A stretch of 10,904 nucleotides of DNA, taken from positions 1-10,904 of the forward strand of contig JAHDCH010000047.1 of assembly GCA_020629995.1 (NCBI GenBank), in the 5' to 3' direction. Positions 1 to 5,514 of the stretch are shown here, piece by piece (the first letter of the stretch is position 1; each line of letters begins with the position of its first letter). The notes under the pieces are model-generated. The model was not told the origin of the DNA. It saw only the letters and a program-made list of their open reading frames with translations, and ran no database searches. The position numbers and the translations under genes were made by a program. The DNA comes from Pseudaestuariivita sp. GTDB lineage: Bacteria > Pseudomonadota > Alphaproteobacteria > Rhodobacterales > Rhodobacteraceae.

Positions 1-905
1 ACGATGTTCATCGCCGCGATCAGCACCAGGATCGACAGGATCACGAACATCACGTTGTCCTCGATCTCCAGCGCGCGCAGGAACCCTCCGCTCGCGTCGC
101 GCCATGTCCAGACCAGCGCCAGCTGCCCGCCCGCGCGCAGCAGGTCCAGCGACATCTCGTCCACGCGTTCAGGCTCGGCCACCATCACCTCGAACTCGTC
201 CGCGACGCCCTCTCGGTTGAAATAGCTCTGCGCCTCTTCGAACGGCATGTAGACGCGGGTGCGGTCGATGTCATAGCGCCCTGCGGTAAAGATATAGGTG
301 ACCTCGTAGGCCTTGACCCTCGGGCTGGTACCAAAGGCCGTGCGTGCTCCGTTGGGCGAAATCAGGCGCACCCGGTCACCAACCGTGACACCCAGCAGGC
401 GCGCCACACCCGACCCTATGGCAATCCCCTCTCCAAAGCGGGCGATATCGCCCTGGCTCTCTTCGGGGTTGGCTATGCGCGGGATGGTCAGCAGGTCCTG
501 CGGCGCTATGCCAAACACCTCGACGCCTGCGTTGCCGCTGGCGTTGGTGGCCATCACCTGCCCTTTGACCAGCGGTGCGACGCGGATGACGCCGTCCACT
601 GCGCGCAGATCTTCGGCAATTGCCTCGTAATCGGCAATCGTGCGGGTGATCTGGCCGCTTTCGTTGATCTGCTGCTGGTTATAGACCGTCACGTGGGCAT
701 TGGCGCCCAGTATGGTGTCGACGAACTCGGCGCGAAAACCCGAGCGTACCGCCAGTGTGACGATCAGCGCGAACACCGCCAGCGTGATCCCGATCAGGCT
801 GATCCAGGTCATCACGCTCACGCCGCCCTCGGCGCGCTTGGCGCGCAAATAGCGCCAGGCGATCATCCACTCGAACGGGGCGAAGGGACCGGGGGTTGCG
901 GCCAT
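1..905 (-). CDS. lolC: LolC/LolE-type lipoprotein-releasing ABC transporter permease, 3' end cut by window edge
   Basis: Inner-membrane permease of the LolCDE type, which extracts mature lipoproteins from the inner membrane and passes them to LolA. Reading from ATG at 905 leftwards gives 301 codons with no stop before the edge; the family is usually about 410-430 aa, so roughly the last quarter is missing. Seen: a cytoplasmic N-terminus with FEWMIAWRYLRAKR (residues 11-24), typical of LolC/E proteins; a first membrane helix at about 32-54 (WISLIGITLAVFALIVTLAV); a large periplasmic MacB-like domain at about 60-275 with GEGIAIGSGVARLLGVTVGD; and the start of the second helix (NVMFVILSILVLIAAMNIV) at the edge. 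LolC and LolE cannot be separated from this fragment, so the symbol is approximate; a LolD ATPase gene would be expected just beyond the left edge. Upstream, 121 bp separate it from the crotonase gene on the same strand. That gap holds a TTGACC box (966-961) but no convincing -10 box and no terminator hairpin. The ribosome site is weak (AGAG before ATG). Confidence 0.9.
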   Translation of the reverse strand, partial: MAATPGPFAPFEWMIAWRYLRAKRAEGGVSVMTWISLIGITLAVFALIVTLAVRSGFRAEFVDTILGANAHVTVYNQQQINESGQITRTIADYEAIAEDLRAVDGVIRVAPLVKGQVMATNASGNAGVEVFGIAPQDLLTIPRIANPEESQGDIARFGEGIAIGSGVARLLGVTVGDRVRLISPNGARTAFGTSPRVKAYEVTYIFTAGRYDIDRTRVYMPFEEAQSYFNREGVADEFEVMVAEPERVDEMSLDLLRAGGQLALVWTWRDASGGFLRALEIEDNVMFVILSILVLIAAMNI

Positions 906-1026
906 GTCTCTGCTCTGCACACTTTTGCTTTTTCTCGGGTCTGCGCCTTTGTGCGCCCAAGGTCAAGCTTTGCGCGTGCCGCCCGGCAGCGAGGCGCGCA
1001 TGCCAGGGCGCGACGAGCGACCCGTC

Positions 1027-1809
1027 CTAGAACCGGGCCGCGCGCTTTTGCATCACCGCCATGACGGCTTCCATCTGGTCCGGTTTGCCAATCAACGCCG
1101 CCTGCGCCCGGCTTTCCGCCATCAGCACCTCGGCCTCGGTGCCGCTTTCCGCCACCGCCATCAGCGCTTTGGCCGCTTTGATTGCCGACGGGCTCTTTCC
1201 GGCAATCTCGCCGGCCAAGTCCGTCGCCCGTGCCAGCGGATCATCGCTCAGCTCGGTGACCAGCCCCCAGCCCAGCGCGGCCTCTGCCGTGAACACCTCA
1301 CCGGTATAAATCAGGCGGCGCACCACATCGCCGGGCGCCAGATGCGGCAGGCGTGTCATTCCGCCCATGTCCGGGACAAGGCCCCATTTCATCTCCATCA
1401 CCGACATCTGCGTGGCCGGCTCGGCGATGCGCATATCCGCACCCAGCGCCACCTGCAGACCCGCGCCAAAGCACGTGCCGTGCAGCGCTGCGATCACCGG
1501 CACCTCCAGCCGGTGCCAGACCATCGCCACTTCCTGAAAGTCGTTGGTGTCTCCGTGGGTCCGGGTGACCAGCAGCTCTTCCGGGTCCTTGCCCGCAAAC
1601 CCGGCAAAGCTCGCCACATCCAGACCCGCGGAAAAGCACCGCCCCTCGCCCGTCAGCACCACCGCGCGCACACCGCCCGCCGTGTTCAGCGCCTGCCCCG
1701 CCGCGATCAGCTCTTCGATCATCCCGGCGTCAAAGGCGTTCATCTTGTCGCCGCGTGTCAGCGTGACCCGGGCGACGTGGTTGGTGATTTCGGTGCGCAC
1801 GCGCGGCAT
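1027..1809 (-). CDS. Crotonase-fold enzyme (enoyl-CoA hydratase/isomerase family)
   Basis: A 260-aa cytoplasmic protein, the usual length for crotonases, which bind acyl-CoA and stabilise a thioester enolate in an oxyanion hole. Seen: the first oxyanion-hole segment CFSAGLD (58-64), the second at GTCFGAGLQVALGAD (111-125), and the family block MEMKWGLVPDMGG (138-150). Compared with rat enoyl-CoA hydratase, the first catalytic Glu (E144) is Gln119 here, while the second (E164) is kept as Glu139. Asp147 lies eight residues after Glu139, the same spacing as Glu196/Asp204 in dienoyl-CoA isomerase (ECH1). The substrate is therefore probably not that of a textbook hydratase; an isomerase or another acyl-CoA reaction is possible. 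The start is well supported: AAGGAG lies 7 nt before ATG. A small twin-arginine gene ends 63 bp upstream on the same strand and may share its transcript. Family call is firm, reaction is not. Confidence 0.92.
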   Translation of the reverse strand: MPRVRTEITNHVARVTLTRGDKMNAFDAGMIEELIAAGQALNTAGGVRAVVLTGEGRCFSAGLDVASFAGFAGKDPEELLVTRTHGDTNDFQEVAMVWHRLEVPVIAALHGTCFGAGLQVALGADMRIAEPATQMSVMEMKWGLVPDMGGMTRLPHLAPGDVVRRLIYTGEVFTAEAALGWGLVTELSDDPLARATDLAGEIAGKSPSAIKAAKALMAVAESGTEAEVLMAESRAQAALIGKPDQMEAVMAVMQKRAARF

Positions 1810-1872
1810 CAGGGCTCTCCTTTTCGGCTCGCCCCACTTAACCGCGCCTGCGCGCCTCGTACCAGCCAGACC

Positions 1873-2028
1873 CTACGGCACAAGCTTGTCGATGGCCCGC
1901 ATCGCGCCAATCGACTTGTCGTAGACCAGCGTCAGAACCCGCCTCTGGCCCAGCTTGCCCACCACCGGCGCTGCTGCGCGGGCCACCAACGCCGCGCCGC
2001 TCATCACCAGAAAAGACCGTCTGTCCAT
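1873..2028 (-). CDS. Small protein with twin-arginine (Tat) signal, 51 aa
   Basis: A 51-aa reading frame that is easily missed because of its length. It begins MDRRSFLVMSGAALVARAAA: a twin-arginine motif (RRSFL, residues 3-7), a moderately hydrophobic stretch (8-20) and Ala-rich AxA-type sites near 18-20. The sequence fits export of a folded or cofactor-bound product by the Tat system, or a Tat-like membrane anchor. The remainder, about 31 residues, is basic and reads RRVLTLVYDKSIGAMRAIDK near the end. I do not recognise a named family. Support for coding: GAGGTG lies 5 nt before the ATG, a plausible promoter sits at 2059-2087, the composition is protein-like, and the gene fills a gap between two real genes. 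It overlaps a 67-codon frame on the same strand (starting at 2041) whose translation looks like frame-shifted noise. The mature part is unusually short for a Tat substrate; it may work with a partner protein or as a membrane-anchored peptide. Confidence 0.7.
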   Translation of the reverse strand: MDRRSFLVMSGAALVARAAAPVVGKLGQRRVLTLVYDKSIGAMRAIDKLVP

Positions 2029-2058
2029 ACCTGCACCTCACAACTTGCGAACCGTTCT

Positions 2059-2087
2059 CATGTAATCACGCCTGCGGTTGGCTTCAA
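2059..2087 (-). promoter_or_regulatory. Candidate promoter for the small Tat-signal gene
   Basis: On the minus strand, TTGAAG (2087-2082) and TACATG (2064-2059) are separated by 17 bp. An overlapping reading places TTACAT behind a TG dinucleotide (extended -10 form). Transcription would start about 25 nt upstream of the ATG at 2028. The matches are partial, and alphaproteobacterial promoters are variable. Confidence 0.35.
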
Positions 2088-2128
2088 CCCACTTGCGCCG
2101 CCCCCCTCGCCCGCGTACCCAAATCGCC

Positions 2129-3241
2129 ATGACACATCCGCGCTACACCACCCTTGCCTCCAGCCTTCCGGCCTCTGTTCCTTTTGTCGGGCCCGAGGCG
2201 CAAGAGCGTGACATGGGCCGCCTGTTCGATGCGCGCCTCGGCGCCAACGAAAGCGCCTTTGGCCCCTCGCCACGCGCCGTCGCCGCGATGCAGGCCGCCG
2301 CCGCCGATGCCTGGAAATACGGCGACCCGACCAACCATGATCTCAAGACCGCTCTGGCGGCCCATCATGGCGTCACGCCTGCGCATATCACCGTGGGCGA
2401 AGGCATCGACGGGCTTCTTGGCACCCTGGTGCGCCTTTTGGCCGAACCGGGTGCTTCGGTGGTGACGTCGGACGGCGCCTATCCCACGTTCAACTACCAT
2501 GTCGCGGGCTTTGGCGCGTCTCTCACCAAGGTCCCCTACCGCGACGATTGCGAAGACCTGCCCGCGCTGATCTCGGCCGCCCGCGACAGCGGGGCTCGGC
2601 TGATCTACTTTGCCAACCCCGACAATCCCATGGGCACCTGGGCCCGCGCGGCCGACATCGAAGCCGCCCTCGACACCCTGCCCTCGGGCTGCCTGCTGTG
2701 CCTCGACGAGGCCTATGTCGAATTCGCCCCTTCGGACGCCGTGCCGCAGATCGCCGCCGATGATCCGCGCGTGATCCGCATGCGCACCTTTTCCAAGGCC
2801 CATGGCATGGCAGGCGCGCGCGTCGGCTATGCCATCGGCGCGCCCGGGCTGATCACCAGCTTTGACAAGGTGCGCAATCATTTCGGCGTGAGCCGGGTGG
2901 CCCAGGCCGGCGCTCTTGCCGCGCTCGGGGATGCCGACTGGCTGGATCATGTGCGCGCCGCCACCGCCGAGGCCCGCGCGCGTATCGCGGCGCTTGCCGC
3001 CCCGCACGGCCTTGTGGCTTTGCCATCCGCCACCAATTTCGTGACGCTCGACTGCGGGCGGGATGAGGCCTACGCCAAGGCGATCCTCGCCCAGCTTGTC
3101 GCGCGCGGCATCTTCGTGCGGATGCCCTTTGTCGCGCCGCAATCGCGCTGCATCCGCGTCTCTGCGGGGCGCCCCGCCGACCTCGACGCCTTTGCCCGCG
3201 TCCTGCCCGAGGCGATCGCCGCCGCGCAATCCGGCGCCTGA
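2129..3241 (+). CDS. hisC: HisC-like PLP-dependent aminotransferase (histidinol-phosphate aminotransferase family)
   Basis: A 370-aa fold-type I aminotransferase of normal HisC length. Histidinol-phosphate aminotransferase converts imidazole-acetol phosphate and glutamate to histidinol phosphate in histidine synthesis; relatives act on aromatic amino acids. Seen: GANES (38-42) near the N-terminus, YGDPTNHDLKTALAAHHG (64-81), the cofactor-binding FANPDNPMGT (161-170), LDEAYVEF (192-199, Asp193 to pair with the PLP pyridine nitrogen), FSKAHGMAGARVGYAIG (221-237, Lys223 forming the Schiff base and Arg231 for the PLP phosphate), and RVSAGRP with Arg343 for the substrate carboxylate. ATG at 2129 is chosen because the sequence then begins like HisC proteins; an upstream in-frame TTG at 2078 adds only low-complexity residues. 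There is no clear Shine-Dalgarno sequence. No other his gene is nearby, so the exact substrate is inferred. A 59-aa membrane protein gene lies 59 bp downstream. Confidence 0.88.
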   Translation: MTHPRYTTLASSLPASVPFVGPEAQERDMGRLFDARLGANESAFGPSPRAVAAMQAAAADAWKYGDPTNHDLKTALAAHHGVTPAHITVGEGIDGLLGTLVRLLAEPGASVVTSDGAYPTFNYHVAGFGASLTKVPYRDDCEDLPALISAARDSGARLIYFANPDNPMGTWARAADIEAALDTLPSGCLLCLDEAYVEFAPSDAVPQIAADDPRVIRMRTFSKAHGMAGARVGYAIGAPGLITSFDKVRNHFGVSRVAQAGALAALGDADWLDHVRAATAEARARIAALAAPHGLVALPSATNFVTLDCGRDEAYAKAILAQLVARGIFVRMPFVAPQSRCIRVSAGRPADLDAFARVLPEAIAAAQSGA

Positions 3242-3300
3242 GCCTTACGGCTGCACGAATTTTTTACTGCACCTTCGCAAATTCGCGCTAAGCTGCCGGT

Positions 3301-3480
3301 ATGAACCGTCCGGTCCAGCCTGCTCCGAACTACACCAATGCCTGCCTTGTCATGGCCGGGCTGAACCTGTTCTGGATCTTTGGCGTGATCTGGGTGCTGA
3401 TCGGGCTTTGGGCCGTGATGGTCACCGGTTACGCGCTGGACAAGCTGATCTCCTGGCTGGCGCGCCGCCGCGCGCATTAG
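3301..3480 (+). CDS. Small membrane protein, 59 aa, unknown function
   Basis: A short frame from ATG 3301 to TAG 3480. The N-terminus MNRPVQPAPNYTNA is polar and Pro-rich. A very hydrophobic block (residues about 15-46, including LNLFWIFGVIWVLIGLWAVM) follows, and the protein ends with a basic tail, WLARRRAH. The block is long enough for one oblique helix or a tight two-helix hairpin; the positive tail suggests a cytoplasmic C-terminus. I do not recognise a named family. The gene sits 59 bp after the aminotransferase stop on the same strand, so co-transcription is possible, although TAAGCT at 3289-3294 could be a -10 box that would start a transcript at the ATG itself. There is no ribosome-binding site. 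The stop lies 3 nt from the stop of the convergent class-V aminotransferase. The strong membrane character and neat fit between neighbours argue for a real gene. Confidence 0.72.
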   Translation: MNRPVQPAPNYTNACLVMAGLNLFWIFGVIWVLIGLWAVMVTGYALDKLISWLARRRAH

Positions 3481-3483
3481 ACC

Positions 3484-4674
3484 CTAAACCAGCGCCCGTG
3501 CTGCGGCCTCCAGCGCGCCGGGCCCATGCGCGATGTCGCAAGCCGTCAGCCCCGCCTCGATCGCGCCCAGCATGCCCATGACCATCCCCGCGCTCACGTG
3601 CCCCATGTGACCGAGGCGGAAAAAGCCATGCCACGCCGGGTCATCGGGTTCGGCCATGCCCAGCCCGATCCCCAGCGTCACGCCCGCCTGGCTGTCCGTC
3701 CAGTCTCTCAGCCGCGTTGCGCGGTCCTCACCCAGCCGCAGCGCCGTCACCGCGCGCGACCGGTTGGCCCTGTCCGCGATGTTCAGCTCCAGCGGCCCGC
3801 CCTTGCTCCAGGCGTCGCAGGCCTCCCAGATCGCGCCGGCCAGCTTTTCGTGCCGTGCCCAGACCGCCTCCATCCCTTCGTCCATCAGCATATCCAGCGC
3901 CACGCGCAGCCCATACAGGTGATGGGTCGGCGCGGTGCCGCAGAAATGCTGGTAATAGACCTGCGGATTGGCGCGCGGGGCCCAATCCCAGTACCTGCTG
4001 ACGCGCGGCATCGCCTGCCGCACGCGGGCCGCCTTTTCGTTGAAAAAGACAAAGCCCAGCCCCGGCGGCACCATCAATCCCTTCTGGCAGCCCGTGACCG
4101 TCACATCGGCGCCCCATGCGTCCATCTCGAACCGGTCGCAAGCCAGCGAGGCGATGCAATCGGCCATCAACAGCGCCGGGTGCCCTGCCTGGTCCATCAC
4201 GCGGCGCAGCGCGACGATGTCGTTGCGCACCGATGTCGCGGTGTCCACGTGCACGGCCAGCACCGCCTTGATCTTGTGGGCCTTGTCCGCGCGCAGCGCC
4301 TCTTCGATGCGGGCCATGTCCATCGGGCTGCGCTTGCCGTGGTCGATCAGCTGCACCTCTGCGCCCAGATCGGCGGCCATTTCTCCCCAGCCGATCCCGA
4401 ACCGGCCCGTGGCGGGCACCAGCACCGTCTCGCCCGGCGCAACCACATTGGCCAGCGCCGCCTCCCAGGCCGCATGGCCATTGCCGATGTAGATCGCCAC
4501 ATTGCCTTCTGTGCGCGCCACGCGCCTGAGGTCCGGCATCAGCGAATGGGTCAGGTCAACCAGCTCTCCGGCATAGATGTTCGGCGCTGGCCTGTGCATC
4601 GCCTGCAACACGGCGTCAGGCATGACCGACGGGCCAGGTATTGCCAGGTAGTGCCTGCCGTTTGCCAATGTCAT
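3484..4674 (-). CDS. Class-V PLP aminotransferase (serine/alanine-glyoxylate aminotransferase type)
   Basis: A 396-aa enzyme of the length and pattern of serine-glyoxylate/alanine-glyoxylate aminotransferases, which move an amino group from serine or alanine to glyoxylate, forming glycine plus hydroxypyruvate or pyruvate. Seen: the N-terminal AIPGPSVMPDAVLQAM (11-26), a Gly-rich cofactor loop GNGHAAWEAALAN (64-76), ADCIASLACD with Asp172 for the PLP ring, TGCQKGLMVPPGLGF with Lys198 as the Schiff-base lysine, a substrate loop PRVSRYWDW (223-231) and YYQHFCGTAPTHHLYGLR (240-257), and FRLGHMGH with Arg353 for the substrate carboxylate. GGAGAG lies 7 nt before the ATG at 4674, and a good promoter lies at 4705-4732. 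The donor (serine versus alanine) cannot be told from motifs alone. It is divergent from the phosphatase-exporter pair and convergent with the 59-aa membrane protein. Confidence 0.9.
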   Translation of the reverse strand: MTLANGRHYLAIPGPSVMPDAVLQAMHRPAPNIYAGELVDLTHSLMPDLRRVARTEGNVAIYIGNGHAAWEAALANVVAPGETVLVPATGRFGIGWGEMAADLGAEVQLIDHGKRSPMDMARIEEALRADKAHKIKAVLAVHVDTATSVRNDIVALRRVMDQAGHPALLMADCIASLACDRFEMDAWGADVTVTGCQKGLMVPPGLGFVFFNEKAARVRQAMPRVSRYWDWAPRANPQVYYQHFCGTAPTHHLYGLRVALDMLMDEGMEAVWARHEKLAGAIWEACDAWSKGGPLELNIADRANRSRAVTALRLGEDRATRLRDWTDSQAGVTLGIGLGMAEPDDPAWHGFFRLGHMGHVSAGMVMGMLGAIEAGLTACDIAHGPGALEAAARALV

Positions 4675-4704
4675 GCGCGTGCTCTCCGCCTTGGTTTCGC
4701 GGCG

Positions 4705-4732
4705 AACCTAACCCGCTGCGCCGCCGCGTCAA
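4705..4732 (-). promoter_or_regulatory. Promoter of the class-V aminotransferase gene
   Basis: On the minus strand TTGACG (4732-4727, five of six consensus bases) is followed after 16 bp by TAGGTT (4710-4705). Transcription would start near 4698, giving a leader of about 25 nt that contains the GGAGAG ribosome site. Its -35 box falls in the same bases that would serve as the -35 region of the divergent promoter at 4748-4756. Confidence 0.5.
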
Positions 4733-4747
4733 TCGCTGGCGCGCGCT

Positions 4748-4756
4748 TGCTATAGC
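4748..4756 (+). promoter_or_regulatory. Extended -10 promoter for the phosphatase-exporter operon
   Basis: TGCTATAGC matches the extended -10 form TGnTATAnT except for its last base. The region 17 bp upstream (GTCAAT, 4728-4733) is a poor -35 box, which is common for extended -10 promoters. Transcription would start near 4763, about 47 nt before the GTG start at 4810. No other -10-like sequence in this divergent gap faces right as well. Confidence 0.45.
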
Positions 4757-4809
4757 CCCCCCAAGCCTCTACATGCCGCCAGACCCGACCCAAACCCGGA
4801 CCCTGCCCC

Positions 4810-5514
4810 GTGCTACGCCGCCTCTGGACCTATATCGAAGACCGCGAGCGCAAGCTGCGCCGCTCCTTCGGGCGGGACATCACCACGCCCAAGGGCCGCT
4901 TTTGGGCCAAGGTGCATTACCATGTCTTTGACCATGCCTTCCTGCGCATCCTCTGGACCAACTTCTACCAGATCGCTCCCGGCGTTTACCGCTCCAACCA
5001 CCCCACGCATGCGCGGTTCGAGAAATACGCCGCCATGGGCATCAAAACGGTGGTCAACCTGCGTGGGACCGATCCGCAATCGTTCCACATCCTCGAGGTC
5101 GAAAGCTGTGCCAAGCTGGGCCTGACGCTGATCAACACCAAGCTGCACGCCCGTGACGCGCCCTCTCGCCGCCGCCTGCTCGAGGTGATCTCGGCCCTGC
5201 GCGCCGCCGAGCGGCCGATGATGTTCCACTGCAAATCAGGCGCCGACCGCGCCGGCATGGTTGCGGCGATGTACCTGATGATCTTCGAAAACGTGCCCGT
5301 CGCCGAGGCCAAGCAGCAGCTGAGCCTCAAGTACCTGCACCTCAAGTCCACCGCCACGGGCATCCAGGATTATATCCTCGATGTCTACGAGGCGCGCACC
5401 GCCCGCGCGCCCATCGGGTTCGAGGATTGGATTGCCACCGAATACGACAAACAGGCGATCAAGGACGGCTGGGCTTTGAAAACGCCGCCCGATCAGGTCA
5501 TCATGCCCGCATGA
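4810..5514 (+). CDS. CX5R (dual-specificity/tyrosine-type) phosphatase
   Basis: A 234-aa soluble phosphatase of the cysteine-dependent superfamily. Seen: the P-loop HCKSGADRAG (140-149) with nucleophile Cys141 and phosphate-binding Arg147; a candidate general-acid Asp115 in LHARDAPSRRRL (112-123); the family entry motif APGVYRSNHP (56-65); and MGIKTVVNLRG (76-86). The first 22 residues are basic and amphipathic (LRRLWTYIEDRERKLRRSF), which may favour membrane contact. Lys follows the catalytic Cys and Gly stands three residues after it, as in the CKAGxxR loops of PTEN and PTPMT1, so a phospholipid or phosphosugar substrate is as plausible as phosphotyrosine; this is inference. The start is GTG at 4810, because no in-frame ATG exists upstream of the conserved part and an ATG at 4772 is out of frame; the ribosome site is weak. 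The stop overlaps the ATG of the ABC exporter (ATGA), implying translational coupling. Confidence 0.85.
   Translation: MLRRLWTYIEDRERKLRRSFGRDITTPKGRFWAKVHYHVFDHAFLRILWTNFYQIAPGVYRSNHPTHARFEKYAAMGIKTVVNLRGTDPQSFHILEVESCAKLGLTLINTKLHARDAPSRRRLLEVISALRAAERPMMFHCKSGADRAGMVAAMYLMIFENVPVAEAKQQLSLKYLHLKSTATGIQDYILDVYEARTARAPIGFEDWIATEYDKQAIKDGWALKTPPDQVIMPA

Noticed and set aside
973..1004. GC-rich partial inverted repeat upstream of lolC
   Set aside because: Imperfect arms and no T-run on either side; not a credible terminator.
1838..2041. 67-codon minus-strand frame overlapping the small Tat gene
   Set aside because: Frame-shifted relative to the Tat-signal frame. Its translation lacks hydrophobic or signal features, and the 51-aa frame has the better ribosome site and protein-like sequence.
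904..2211. 435-codon plus-strand frame across the crotonase region
   Set aside because: It covers the crotonase, the small Tat gene and part of hisC in the wrong frame or strand. The His/Arg-rich sequence has no domain.
3526..4755. 409-codon plus-strand frame opposite the class-V aminotransferase
   Set aside because: Arg/His-rich translation without motifs, antisense to a gene with intact catalytic residues.
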